Below are positions 10,141-20,300 of a DNA stretch of 64,000 nt, piece by piece. Numbering within the stretch: position 1 is the stretch's first letter; each line of letters opens with the position of its first letter. The notes below the pieces were generated by a model. The model did not search any database, was not told where the DNA came from, and saw only the letters and a program-made list of their open reading frames with translations. Made by a program: the position numbers and the translations under genes. The stretch comes from Natronohydrobacter sp. (GTDB lineage Bacteria; Pseudomonadota; Alphaproteobacteria; Rhodobacterales; Rhodobacteraceae). The stretch spans positions 1 to 64,000 of the forward strand of contig JAUVXF010000015.1 in the NCBI GenBank assembly GCA_030603695.1, read 5' to 3'.

Positions 10141-10977
10141 CTATGGCCGCAAGAAGCGCGCGCCGCCGCCGGCGCTCATCTCGCGCGGTGCGGTTTGGGG
10201 CGCATCTGCCGCCGGGGGCTGGATGAAGCGGCGATCCCCAGCGGCAAGGGCCGCGCGCAGGGCATCCAGCTTTGGCCCCAGCGCCACGCCAAGCGACACC
10301 GGTTCCAACTGCCCGCCCATCGCGCTTTGCGCTTTGGCAGAGACGACCGACACAATATGCGGCCGCCCCTGTGACATGGCAAAGACAGGCGCGCCGGATG
10401 ATCCGAAATCCACGGTGCAAGACATCATCAGCACGCCCATGGGGTCACGCTCCAGCACGCGGCAGCGTTCTTGCAACGCGGGCGCCTGCAAGCGCCCCCG
10501 CCCGTAAGAGACCACGCCCACCTGATCCCCCCGGCGCGGTTCGGAATAGACGGCGAAAGGCGTAACGCCCCGGCTGCGTATGGGATATGTCAGTTCCAGC
10601 AGGGCCAGATCATACGAGACATTCTCCACTGTCACGCCCCCGCGCGGCACATAGCGCGGATGCACGACAGAGCGCAGCACCCGCGCCTCGGCAGCTGCGT
10701 GGCCATTGCGAAAGCCTGCGCGAAACACCAGCTGGTCATCTGGCAGGCGCGCGCCGCTTTCGCTGCCAAACAGGCAATGCGCCGCTGTCAGAACCAGTTT
10801 TTCCGAAATCAGCGCACCGGTGCAAAAGCCGCTTGTCCCAATATCAATGCGCCCCACGGCCTCCCAGCCCTGCACCTGCAAGCCGGATTCAAGCATTTCC
10901 AAGGGTTTGTCCTGTGCCATGGGGGCAGAGGCCGCACCAATCACGGCCAGCAGGGCCGATATCAGGGTTCGGATCAT
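10141..10977 (-). CDS. Secreted trypsin-like serine protease (S1 family)
   Basis: A 278-residue protein with an N-terminal signal peptide (MIRTLISALLAVIGAASAPMAQ). The chymotrypsin-fold triad is complete: His in LTAAHCLFG, Asp in SYDLALLEL and Ser in FGSSGAPVF. Paired cysteines near FCTGALIS...AAHC and ERC...MSC suggest disulfides, so it should act in the periplasm or outside the cell. After the protease domain comes a Pro/Ala-rich tail. Substrate unknown. Repeat array R2 lies upstream of its start. Confidence 0.9.
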   Translation of the reverse strand: MIRTLISALLAVIGAASAPMAQDKPLEMLESGLQVQGWEAVGRIDIGTSGFCTGALISEKLVLTAAHCLFGSESGARLPDDQLVFRAGFRNGHAAAEARVLRSVVHPRYVPRGGVTVENVSYDLALLELTYPIRSRGVTPFAVYSEPRRGDQVGVVSYGRGRLQAPALQERCRVLERDPMGVLMMSCTVDFGSSGAPVFAMSQGRPHIVSVVSAKAQSAMGGQLEPVSLGVALGPKLDALRAALAAGDRRFIQPPAADAPQTAPREMSAGGGARFLRP

Positions 10978-11159
10978 GCGCGCGCCTCCTTGCCGGATAA
11001 TGTATGGCGCTACTGCGCAACTGTGGCAAGAGGGGGGCGAGATGGCGGGGAATTCTTGTCAGGGCGGGGTTTGAGGGCCGGATTCGGCGCTGTTCCCGCA
11101 GGCTGGGTGCCGGGTTTGTCTGCCCGGTTTGCAGGTTTTGCCATGGGGGCGGAAGGGGG

Positions 11160-11804
11160 GGCGCTTGGCCCCCTCGCGCCCTGCGCGGAATCAAGGGCTT
11201 TAGCCCGCCGCGCATGGTGATAAGCGGCTTCGCACGGTAGCGCGGGGCCTTGCCCCCTCGCGCGCTGCTTGCGCGGAATCAAGGGCGTCAGCCCGCCGCG
11301 CATCGCTGGGCCGCCCCCACGGCCCGGCGATTTGGCAGCCGCAAGTGCTTAGCTTGGATTTCGTTCGGATTTGGCCGCCATAAAGCGCTTAGCTGTTCGG
11401 TCGGATCGCCGCACCGCGGCCCAGCAATGCGCGGCTATTTACCCGCTCCGTCGCCGAAGAAGGCAGAGGCATCAGGCGGATGGTGACGTGGGCGGCTTTG
11501 CATGGCAGCGCGTCGCTTGGCCCTCTCGCGCCCTGCGCGGGGTTCTCTTCTCGCATCTTCACTGAAGAAGGCATAGATAATCACCCGCAAGGTGACGGAT
11601 CGCCTTACATGGTTGCGCATCGCTTGGCGCTTACGCCCCGCGCGGAATCGAGGGCGCAGCCCGCCGCGCATCGCTGGGCCGCCCCCCGGCACAGCGATTT
11701 GGCTGCCGCAAGTGCTTAGCTTCAGTTTCGTTCGGACATTGCCGCTATAAAGCGCATAGCTATTCGGTCGGATCGCCGCACCGCGGCCCAGCAATGCGCG
11801 GCTT
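11160..11804 (-). repeat. Dispersed repeat array R2 (minus orientation)
   Basis: The 915-base gap between the protease start (10977) and glcF (11893) contains this array; 10978-11159 holds nothing I can identify. It has two cores (about 11359-11370 and 11726-11738, reverse complement of TGTCCGAACGAA), hairpin modules at about 11192-11213, 11272-11302 and 11640-11672, and block-1 copies ending near 11433 and 11804. The order of blocks mirrors the plus-strand arrays. Module 11535-11580 matches 5341-5386 with one mismatch. Its ORFs are not coding. Confidence 0.85.
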
Positions 11805-11892
11805 GCGGTAGTGGCCCAGCGCCGTGCGGCTTGGGGCCACTCGCCCAACCGCGCGGCCCTGCCCATGGCTACCCCGTGTCAGTTCCAGACCC

Positions 11893-13203
11893 CTAGCGCA
11901 GTGCGGGCACGCCTGCAAATTCGCCCAAGGCGCGCGGTTTTGGCCCGCCTGTGGCCCAATCCAGCAATTCGACCGTATGCACCACGGGAATTTGCGTGCC
12001 AGAGCCGATTTGCATCATGCAGCCGATATTGCCCGCCGCGATCACATCGGGGGTTTTCGCTTCCAATGTCTCGACCTTGCGGGCCTTGAGTTGCTGCGAG
12101 ATTTCGGGTTGCATCAGATTATAGGTGCCCGCAGAGCCGCAGCACAGATGGCTGTCTTTGGGTTCCACCACCGCAAAGCCTGCGCGCTTGAGCAGGTCTT
12201 TGGGCGCGGTTTTTATCTGCTGGCCATGCTGGAGAGAGCAGGCCGCGTGATAGGCCACTTTCAGCCCTTGCGGTTGGCCCTCTGGCAGGCCCAGCGTGTG
12301 CAAAACCTCGCTCACATCGCGGGCAATGGCGCTGACGGCGGCGGCCTCTTTGGCCAAGGGGTCATTGCGGAACATATGGCCGTAATCTTTCACAGTTGTC
12401 CCGCAGCCAGAGGTGTTGATGACAATGGCATCCAGGCCCTGCCCTTGCATCTCTGCCCACCATGCGCGGATATTCCTGGCGGCTGTGGCGTGGCTTTCGG
12501 CGGTTTTGCCCATGTGATGGGTCAGCGCGCCGCAACAGCCCTGCCCCTCGGCAATCACCACCTCTGCGCCAAGGCGGCGCAAGAGGCGGATGGTGGCATC
12601 ATTGATATCGGTGTTGAGCGCGCGTTGCGCGCAGCCTGTCATCAGCGCAACCCGCATCTTGCGCGCGCCTTGGGGCGCGAATACCTGCGGATCATCATTG
12701 CGCGACACGGGGGGGATATGTTTGGGCGCCATATCCAGCATGGCGCGCAACCGTGCATCGGGCATCAGCCCGCGAAAGGGCCGCCCGATCTTTGCGCCCA
12801 GAAGCGCCAGACGAAAGCGCGTGGGATAGGGCAAAATCCGCGCCAGCACCCAGCGGAGCAGCCGATCAGACAGCGGGCGCCTGTAGGTTTGTTCGATATA
12901 TTCGCGCGCGTGATCGACCAGATGCATGTAATGCACACCCGAAGGACAAGTTGTCATGCAGGCAAGGCAAGACAGGCAGCGATCCACATGTTTTACGGTT
13001 TTCTCATCTGCCGGGCGGCCTTTTTCCAGCATGTCCTTGATCATGTAAATCCGGCCACGCGGGCTGTCCAACTCATCACCCAGCACCTGATAGGTGGGGC
13101 AAGTAGCGGTGCAAAAGCCGCAATGCACACAGGTACGCAACACTTCGTTGGACCGCTGGATGGCGGGGTCTTGCAACTGCTGGGGCGTGAAGGTGGTTTG
13201 CAT
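11893..13203 (-). CDS. glcF: Glycolate oxidase iron-sulfur subunit
   Basis: A 436-residue subunit of membrane-associated glycolate oxidase. Two ferredoxin-type [4Fe-4S] motifs stand near the N-terminus (CVHCGFCTATCP and CLSCLACMTTCP), followed by two cysteine-rich CCG domains (GQGCCGALTHHMG and CCGSAGTYNL). It passes electrons from the flavin subunits GlcD/GlcE towards the quinone pool. It is the last gene of glcDEF, 4 bases after glcE. Confidence 0.95.
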   Translation of the reverse strand: MQTTFTPQQLQDPAIQRSNEVLRTCVHCGFCTATCPTYQVLGDELDSPRGRIYMIKDMLEKGRPADEKTVKHVDRCLSCLACMTTCPSGVHYMHLVDHAREYIEQTYRRPLSDRLLRWVLARILPYPTRFRLALLGAKIGRPFRGLMPDARLRAMLDMAPKHIPPVSRNDDPQVFAPQGARKMRVALMTGCAQRALNTDINDATIRLLRRLGAEVVIAEGQGCCGALTHHMGKTAESHATAARNIRAWWAEMQGQGLDAIVINTSGCGTTVKDYGHMFRNDPLAKEAAAVSAIARDVSEVLHTLGLPEGQPQGLKVAYHAACSLQHGQQIKTAPKDLLKRAGFAVVEPKDSHLCCGSAGTYNLMQPEISQQLKARKVETLEAKTPDVIAAGNIGCMMQIGSGTQIPVVHTVELLDWATGGPKPRALGEFAGVPALR

Positions 13204-13207
13204 GGCG

Positions 13208-14308
13208 TTATCCCATCAGGCCGGGGTTGAGCACCCCGCGCGGATCAAACTTTGCGCGCAGCCCGGCGGCGATTGCGGCCAGGGGCGCTGGCTCTGGCTG
13301 GAACACCGGCAAGGCGGCACGCGTGGCCCCAGAGGCGCGGATAAGCGTGGCATGGCCTGCAAATGCGCCAAGCCGGGCGCGCAGATCATGGCCTTCCTCC
13401 ACCAGCGCCCAGATCAGCCCGCCGCCCCAATCCATCAGCGCGGGGCAATCGGCACGCGCCATGATATCGGGCGCATCCGAGGGTTTGACTGAAAGCCGCC
13501 AGACATCGCCCGTGCGGCCCGCAAAACCCTGCACATCGCGGATTTCCTGCCAGAGGGTGGCGCTTTGCGGCCCCTCCAGCACGTCCCATTCGCCGCCCAA
13601 GGCCGTTTCCAGCGCGGCGCGGCGATAGGCCACTTGTTTGGCGAAGCCCTCTATGCGCAGGCAAACGCACCCGGACTCGTCGCGGGCCGCGCCATTCACC
13701 TCATAGGGCGTGCCAAGGGCGCGTGACATCACATCCACCGCCGCAGCAGGAGAGAGCGGCGCGCTGCGCAAGGTGGCTTCGGTTTCGGGCACAGGCAAGA
13801 GTTTGAAGGCGCATTCGGACATCACGCCCAAGGTGCCCCAACTGCCCGCCATCAGCTTGACCAGATCATAGCCGGTAACGTTTTTCATCACCCGGCCCCC
13901 GTTTTTCACCACGGCGCCTGTGCCATCGACAAAGCGCAGCCCGATCAGGCTGTCACGGCAGGCGCCCACTTGCACACGGCGCGGGCCGGATGCATTGGCC
14001 GCCACCATGCCGCCCACAGTTGGCGTGCCCTCGCTGCCCAGCAGGGGGCGCATATCCATGGGCTCAAAGGGCAGGCGCTGCCCCTCAGCCGCCAAGGTGG
14101 TTTGCACCTCTGACAGCGGCGTGCCTGCGCGGGCCACCACTGTCAGCGCGCCCGGTTCATAGAGCGTGATCCCCGACAGCCCCGCCGTAGAGAGCGCGGC
14201 CCCCAGAACGGGCTTGCCCAGATTGCGCGTGCCACCGCCTGCAATGCGCAACGGCCCCAAAGCGCTGCGGATCATTTCGGACAGCTCTGCCTCTGATATC
14301 GGGCGCAT
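13208..14308 (-). CDS. glcE: Glycolate oxidase FAD-binding subunit GlcE
   Basis: A 366-residue FAD-linked subunit of glycolate oxidase, shorter than GlcD. It has a PCMH-type FAD-binding domain with EGTPTVGGMVAANASGPRR and VMKNVTGYDLVKLMAGSWGTLG. The ATG at 14308 (MRPISEAEL) has an AGGGAGG ribosome site; the frame upstream runs into glcD and was not used. It sits between glcD (gap 44 bases) and glcF. Confidence 0.93.
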   Translation of the reverse strand: MRPISEAELSEMIRSALGPLRIAGGGTRNLGKPVLGAALSTAGLSGITLYEPGALTVVARAGTPLSEVQTTLAAEGQRLPFEPMDMRPLLGSEGTPTVGGMVAANASGPRRVQVGACRDSLIGLRFVDGTGAVVKNGGRVMKNVTGYDLVKLMAGSWGTLGVMSECAFKLLPVPETEATLRSAPLSPAAAVDVMSRALGTPYEVNGAARDESGCVCLRIEGFAKQVAYRRAALETALGGEWDVLEGPQSATLWQEIRDVQGFAGRTGDVWRLSVKPSDAPDIMARADCPALMDWGGGLIWALVEEGHDLRARLGAFAGHATLIRASGATRAALPVFQPEPAPLAAIAAGLRAKFDPRGVLNPGLMG

Positions 14309-14352
14309 GGCTGCGACCTCCCTTTGGTGCGTGATGATCTGGCTGGCCCGCG

Positions 14353-15789
14353 TCAGGCCGCGGCGCGGCGCGTGGCGCTGGAGATGAGCGGAAAGACTTT
14401 CGCGGGGTTGAGCAGCCATTGCGGATCAAACACATCCTTGACGCGCATCTGTGCTTCAAGATCTTCGGGCGTGTATTGCACGGCCATCAGATCGCGCTTT
14501 TCAATGCCCACGCCATGTTCACCCGTCAGGCAGCCCCCCACCTCGACGCAGAGTTTCAGGATTTCCGCGCCAAAGGCTTCGCACAGTTCCAGATCGCCGG
14601 GTTTGTTGGCGTCGAACAGGATAAGCGGGTGCATATTGCCATCGCCTGCATGGAACACATTGGCCACATCCAGCCCGAATTCGCGCGACATCTCGCCAAT
14701 GCGGCGCAGCACGAAGGGCAGCGCGGTGACAGGGATTGTGCCATCCAGACACATGTAATCATTGATCTGGCCCATCGCGCCAAAGGCCGATTTGCGGCCC
14801 AGCCAGATTTTGCGGCTTTCGTCCTCGGACTGGCTTTCGCGCAGTTCCACCGGGTTATGGCGGCGCGCAATTGCGGTGATCAGGGCAAGTTGTTCATCTA
14901 TCTCTGCGGGCGATCCTTCGACCTCGACAATCAAAAGCGCCTCGCAATCGGGGTAGCCCGCTTTGGCGAAATCCTCGCAGGCGCGGATACAGGGGCGATC
15001 CATGAATTCTATCGCCACAGGCAGAACGCCTGCCTTGATGATATCTGACACGCATTCGCCCGCAACTTCGTTGCTGTCAAAGCCCATCAGAACCGGGCGC
15101 GCGCCCTCTGGCTTGGGTAGAATGCGCAATGTGGCCTCTGTCACAACGCCCAATTGCCCTTCAGACCCACAGATCACGCCCAGCAGATCATAGCCCGCCG
15201 CATCCATATGCGCGCCGCCGATTTCGGTGATCGTGCCATCCATCATAACCATGGTCACGCCCAGAAGGTTATTGGTGGTCACACCGTATTTCAGGCAATG
15301 CGCGCCGCCCGAATTCATGGCGATATTGCCCGCAATCGCGCAGGCCAACTGGCTGGACGGGTCTGGCGCGTAGAAAAACCCGTCACTTTCCACAGCGCCG
15401 GTGACAGAAAGATTGGTCATGCCGGTTTGCACGCGGATGTAGCGGTCTGGGAAATTCACCTCCAGCACATCGCGCAGGCGGGCCACGCCGAGGATGACGC
15501 TGTCTTCGGTGGGCAGCGCCCCCCCGGCCAGAGAGGTGCCAGAGCCGCGCGGCACAACGGGCACGCCTTCTTCATGGCAGATGCGCAGGATGGCGGAAAC
15601 CTCTGCCGTGCTGGCAGGCAGGGTCACGGCCATGGGCAGGCAGCGATAGGCGGTCAGGGCATCGCATTCATAGGCGCGGCGCTCTGCCTCGTCCGAGATC
15701 AGGGCTTCCGGCGCCAGCACGGCGGCCAGACGATCCAGCACGCGGTCACGCTTGCGCAGCACTGCCGGATTTGGCTGTGGCATTTCCAT
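14353..15789 (-). CDS. glcD: Glycolate oxidase catalytic subunit GlcD
   Basis: A 478-residue flavoprotein of the FAD-binding_4/FAD-oxidase_C class that oxidises glycolate to glyoxylate, helping recover 2-phosphoglycolate carbon. Visible motifs are VPRGSGTSLAGGALP and DPSSQLACAIAGNIAMNSGG for FAD binding, and the C-terminal FHAGDGNMHPLILFD and GGCLTGEHGVG. It is first in glcDEF. The second ATG (15783) is also possible. An inverted repeat upstream (15811-15833) is a candidate operator. Confidence 0.95.
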   Translation of the reverse strand: MEMPQPNPAVLRKRDRVLDRLAAVLAPEALISDEAERRAYECDALTAYRCLPMAVTLPASTAEVSAILRICHEEGVPVVPRGSGTSLAGGALPTEDSVILGVARLRDVLEVNFPDRYIRVQTGMTNLSVTGAVESDGFFYAPDPSSQLACAIAGNIAMNSGGAHCLKYGVTTNNLLGVTMVMMDGTITEIGGAHMDAAGYDLLGVICGSEGQLGVVTEATLRILPKPEGARPVLMGFDSNEVAGECVSDIIKAGVLPVAIEFMDRPCIRACEDFAKAGYPDCEALLIVEVEGSPAEIDEQLALITAIARRHNPVELRESQSEDESRKIWLGRKSAFGAMGQINDYMCLDGTIPVTALPFVLRRIGEMSREFGLDVANVFHAGDGNMHPLILFDANKPGDLELCEAFGAEILKLCVEVGGCLTGEHGVGIEKRDLMAVQYTPEDLEAQMRVKDVFDPQWLLNPAKVFPLISSATRRAAA

Positions 15790-15810
15790 ATCTGTCTCCC
15801 CCGCCTTGGT

Positions 15811-15833
15811 ATTGGTAAAATAATATTACCAAT
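15811..15833. promoter_or_regulatory. Inverted repeat upstream of glcD, candidate operator
   Basis: A perfect 8-bp inverted repeat, ATTGGTAA and TTACCAAT, separated by the AT-rich AATAATA, 22 bases before the glcD start codon. A half-site copy TTGGT also precedes it at 15806-15810. The TGGT/ACCA half-sites resemble those of GntR/FadR-type regulators, but the spacing is wider than their usual operator. No regulator gene is adjacent. Confidence 0.5.
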
Positions 15834-15928
15834 TCTGCGAAAAGCAAGGGGTTTGTGGGAATTGCGCCCGCAAATGGCCAAGGCCGCGCAGATTGCGCGG
15901 CCTTGGCCATGTCAGACAGCGCGGTGAT

Positions 15929-17140
15929 TTATTCCGCAGGCACAGAAGCGACGGGCGCTTGCGCGCCGAAATGGCGGCGGTGCAGATGCCAGAGAAGGAC
16001 AATCATGGCCAGTTGCGCGGCCAGCGCAACGGCTGTCAACGCCCAGAACACCGGCCCGAATTTTGCAATCACCCCGGCATCGACCAACCCCTTGTTGATG
16101 AAGAAATGCAGCATTACCGCAAAGCCAACCCCCGGACAGACCAGCGCATAGCTGCCCGCCGACGTGTCGCGCCCGAAGAGGAAGCGCCGCGGATAGCCCT
16201 GACGGATCAGAACCAGCCCCGCGAACAGCAAAAACAGCACTTGCCCCGACAGGAATTTGGACAAGGTCGCCAGCGTTTGGCCCGCAGAGATATCGGCGCC
16301 GAAATGCACCTCCATCCCATGAGATTGGCGCAGGCTGAGAATGCCCAGCACCGCCAGCAGCGGCACGATGATGGACAGCGTGGGCGCGGTTTCGGGGTTT
16401 GCGCCATTCTCCATCATGGCGCGCAGGCCCAACACCATCGCCACAGCCGCAATCAGAACCGAGGCCATCAGGAAAAAGCTGGACAGCACCAGCCCCAGCC
16501 CCGCCACCGCAGGCAGCGTGCTAAGGGCTGCGGGCGCGGCCAGACCAACCCCCACCATTGCAAAGGCAAATGCAGGCAGCACCTGACCGAAATTATTATT
16601 GGCCGCGCAGCTGAACCCGCCTTCTGTCAGCACGCGCCCCAGAAAGCCGCCATAAAGTTTGAACCCATAGGCCCCGATGGCAAGGAAGGCCGCCAGCGCC
16701 AGCGGGAACAGATATTCCACCACCGACCACAGGCCCGGCACAAACACCATGCCAAGGATGAACAGCACATTCACAGACATGGCCAGCGCCAAAGGCAGCG
16801 CCATCACCTGACTTTGGGCATTGGAGCGGGCAAAGCGGCTATAGGCTTCGGTCTGGCGCCACTGGGCAAAGCGGCGCAGGTTCCAGACCAGCAGTTTCAG
16901 GTTCAGAAATGAAAACACCGCAATTCCGGCCATGGCCACAAGGATCATGCCTTGCACCAGCACCGGGCCTGCGCTGAAGGCGGCGGCGATATCTTCAAAT
17001 ACCGGAACCGTTTTACCGGGATGGGGTATCCAGTGCATGAGCCACATGAAGAATGTCACGGCCAGCCCCCCTGCCCCCAGCGAGGCCAGGAAATAGAGGG
17101 GGGAATAGCTGTCACTGGGGCGGGGTATGGATTGGGACAT
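15929..17140 (-). CDS. Multipass membrane protein (possibly TsoY family)
   Basis: A 403-residue hydrophobic protein with about ten predicted transmembrane segments and little soluble sequence. It resembles TDT/SLAC1-like permeases in general layout. From memory it may belong to the family annotated as 'TsoY (seleno)protein', in which some members carry selenocysteine; here the conserved positions are ordinary cysteines (GGFSCAANNN and YALVCPGVGF), and there is no in-frame UGA. The ATG at 17140 has an AGGAA ribosome site; 17158 is the alternative. It is divergent from smc, with an AT-rich intergenic inverted repeat. Substrate unknown. Confidence 0.6.
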   Translation of the reverse strand: MSQSIPRPSDSYSPLYFLASLGAGGLAVTFFMWLMHWIPHPGKTVPVFEDIAAAFSAGPVLVQGMILVAMAGIAVFSFLNLKLLVWNLRRFAQWRQTEAYSRFARSNAQSQVMALPLALAMSVNVLFILGMVFVPGLWSVVEYLFPLALAAFLAIGAYGFKLYGGFLGRVLTEGGFSCAANNNFGQVLPAFAFAMVGVGLAAPAALSTLPAVAGLGLVLSSFFLMASVLIAAVAMVLGLRAMMENGANPETAPTLSIIVPLLAVLGILSLRQSHGMEVHFGADISAGQTLATLSKFLSGQVLFLLFAGLVLIRQGYPRRFLFGRDTSAGSYALVCPGVGFAVMLHFFINKGLVDAGVIAKFGPVFWALTAVALAAQLAMIVLLWHLHRRHFGAQAPVASVPAE

Positions 17141-17158
17141 GGGGGAATTCCTATACAT

Positions 17159-17242
17159 TATAAGATATGAATATATCCATGTAATGCCAATTACAGCAGG
17201 GCAGAATGTCGCAGCTTTGCGCTCGCATATCTATATCTTGTA
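17159..17242. promoter_or_regulatory. AT-rich inverted repeat between membrane protein and smc
   Basis: TATAAGATAT at 17159-17168 and its near-reverse complement ATATCTTGTA at 17233-17242 flank the divergent promoter gap. The arms extend imperfectly into GAATATA and TATCT. This AT-rich stretch stands out from the GC-rich surroundings and may be a two-site operator for the membrane protein gene. Confidence 0.4.
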
Positions 17243-17280
17243 GCATTCAGGCCACCTACACCCAGATAAGGCCAAAACGC

Positions 17281-17309
17281 TTGACAGATACACCAGCGCA
17301 AGGGACACT
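17281..17309 (+). promoter_or_regulatory. Candidate smc promoter
   Basis: A perfect -35 hexamer TTGACA (17281-17286) with GACACT 17 bp downstream, 30 bases before the smc GTG. The -10 is weak, as is common in this group. Confidence 0.4.
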
Positions 17310-17339
17310 GCGCGCAGGTTTTCCCTGAGTCTGAGCACC

Positions 17340-20300
17340 GTGCATTTCACCCGCCTGCGCCTGAATGGCTTCAAAAGCTTTACCGATCCGACAGATCTTG
17401 TGATCCATCGGGGGCTGACGGGTGTGGTGGGGCCAAATGGCTGTGGCAAATCCAACCTGCTGGAAGCGTTGCGCTGGGTGATGGGCGAAAACCGCCCCAC
17501 CGCCATGCGCGGCGCAGGCATGGAAGATGTTATTTTTGCAGGCACGGATACACGCGGCGCGCGCCATTTTGCCGAAGTCAGTTTGCAGGTGGACAATAGC
17601 CAGCGCCTTGCGCCTGCCGCCTTCAACGAGGCCGACCAGATCGATATCACCCGCCGCATTACCCGCGATGCCGGCAGCGCCTATAAGATAAATGGCAAGG
17701 ATGTGCGCGCGCGCGATGTGCAGATGCTGTTTGCAGATGCCTCTACCGGGGCGCATAGCCCTGCGCTGGTGCGGCAGGGGCAGATTTCGGAATTGATCAA
17801 TGCCAAGCCCAAGGCCCGCCGCCGCATTCTGGAAGAAGCGGCCGGGATTTCGGGCCTGTATCAGCGCCGCCACGAGGCCGAATTGCGCCTGCGCGCCACG
17901 GAAACCAATCTGGAACGCATCAGCGATGTGATTGACCAGCTTGCCAGCCAGCTTGCGCAACTGTCGCGCCAAGCCAAGCAGGCCGAACGCTACCGCCAGA
18001 TTGGCGCGCGGTTGCGGCAGGTGGAAGGGTTGCTTCTGTATCGGCGCTGGCGCGAGGCCGATCAGGCGCGGCTGGAGGCGGAAACGGCCCTGCAAGAGGC
18101 GCTGCGCCAGAGTGCCGAGGCCGAAAGCATGGCGCGCAGTGCCAGCCGCACGCGCGAGGCGGCGGAAGATGGGCTGCCCGCCCTGCGCGAGGAAGAGGCC
18201 GTGGCAGGCGCGATTCTGCAACGGCTGGAAGTGCAGCGCGACACGCTGGCCAATGAAGAAGCGCGCGCGCTGGATGCCATTCGCGCGCTGGAGGGGCGGA
18301 TTGCCCAGCTTGGCAGCGATATCGCGCGCGAAACCAGCCTGAACCGCGATGCCGCAGAGATGATTGCGCAACTGGACTGGGAACAGGGCCAGATTGCCAA
18401 AGCCACCGAAGGGCAGGATGAGGCGCTGGCAGAGGCGATGGAGATCGCCTCGGACGCGGCGGCGGCGCTGCAAGAGCTGGAAGCGGCGCTCTCCACCACC
18501 ACCGAAGATGTGGCCCGCCTTGCCGCGCGCCACCAGTCCGCCGAGCGCCAGATCGGCGATTTGCGCGCGCGGCTTGGCAAGCTGGACGGCGCGCGCAGCA
18601 GCGCCGAAGCCGCCCGCGCAGAGGCCGAGGCCGCGCTTGCCCAGTTGCAAGACGATCTGGCCCATGCCCAAGACGAGGTTGAGGCCATTCTTGCCCAAAG
18701 CGAAGAGGCCGAAATCACCCTGTCGGAAACAGAGGCCGCGCGGGCAGAGGCGCAGGGGCTTGAATCCGAGGCGCGGGGCAAACTGGCAGAGGCCGAGGGC
18801 GAGGCTGGAACCCTGCGCGCCGAAGTCGCCGCACTTGCGCGCCTGTTGGAGCGTGACACCGGCGATGGCGCGCGGCTGCTGGACAAGTTGCGCGTTGTGC
18901 CGGGCCATGAACAGGCACTTGGCGCGGCTTTGGCCGATGATCTGCGCGCGCCTTTGGCCGAAGGGGACGGGTCTGGCTGGCGCGCGCTTGCGCCCTATGA
19001 CAGCCCGCCCCCCCTGCCCGCTGGGGCTGCCCCCCTTGCCCCCCATGTCAGCGCGCCCGATGCGCTGCACCGCCGCCTGTCGCAGATTGGCATTGTGCGC
19101 GCCGATCAGGGCGCGGGGCTGCAAGACAGCCTGCGCCCCGGCCAGCGCCTTGTGTCGCTGGAGGGGGATTTGTGGCGCTGGGACGGGCTGCATATTGGCG
19201 CAAGCGATGCGCCAAGCGCCACCGCCCTGCGGTTGCAACAGATCAACCGGCTGGACGGGTTGCGCGCCGATCTGGCGCGCGCGGAAGATGTGTTGGACGG
19301 GCAGCGCGCCGCGCATAGCGCCCAAAAGGCGCGGCTGGAAGATTTGGCGCAGGCAGAGCGCGCCGCGCGCGAGGCAAGGCGCAGCGCCGATCAGCGCCTG
19401 ACAGAGGCCAATCGCGCCTTCTCGCGCGTGGAGACCGCGCGGGCGGGGGCGGAAAACCGGCTGGATGCGGCCGCCAGCCAACTCGCGCGGCTGCAAGAGG
19501 ATCTGGCCGAATTGGCCGATGCTTTGGAACAGGCAGAGGCCCAACGCCGTGATCTGCCCGAACTCGACAGCGCGCGCCGCGAGGCCGACAGTTTGCGCAT
19601 GTCGGTAGAGGCCGCGCGCATTGCCATGATGTCACGCCGCGCCCAAGCCGATGAGTTGCGCAGCAAGGCCACTGCCCGCAAAGCCCGCACGCAGGAAATC
19701 ACCAAATCGCTCAGCGGTTGGCGCTTGCGGCTGGACAGTGCCGAAAGCCGCATTGCCGATCTGGAGGCGCGGCGCGATCAGGCCGAAGCAGAGTTGAAAG
19801 CCGCCCGCGCCACGCCCGAAGATGTGGCCGCCCGCCGCGCGGCACTGGGCGCGGAGATTGCCAAGGCCGAGGCCCGCGCCACCGCCGCGCGCGATGCGCT
19901 GCTGGGCGCTGAAAGCGCGCTGCGCGCCGCCACAGAGGCAGAGCGCATGGCAGAGCGCGCGGCCTCTGACATGCGCGAGGGCCGCGCGCGGGCCGAGGCG
20001 CGGCGCGATGCCGCGCGCGAAACCGTGGCCGTGGCGTCCGAGCGCATTGACGCCGATATGGGCTGCACCCCGCAAACCCTGCTGGCGCAACTGGCGGCAG
20101 ACCCCGCCACCATGCCCCCCGCCAGCGCGCTGGACGAAGAACTGATCCGCCTGCGCCGCGCGCGCGATGCTTTGGGCGCCGTCAATCTGCGCGCCGAAGA
20201 GGACGCGCGCGCGGTGCAGGTGGAGCATGATACGCTGGTGCAGGAAAAGGCCGATCTGGAAGCGGCCATTGCCAAACTGCGCGGCGGGATTGCCGCGCTG

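Noticed and set aside
11824-13230. 468-codon open frame antisense to glcF
   Set aside because: glcF has clear [4Fe-4S] motifs and operon context; the antisense frame has no recognisable features.
15929-17140. Selenoprotein reading of the membrane protein
   Set aside because: The frame has ordinary cysteine codons at the candidate positions and no in-frame UGA; no SECIS-like hairpin was identified.
17256-19544. 762-codon open frame antisense to smc
   Set aside because: It lies opposite the SMC coiled coil, shows only low-complexity Gly/Arg/Gln sequence and no ribosome site or domain. Such shadows are expected in GC-rich genes.
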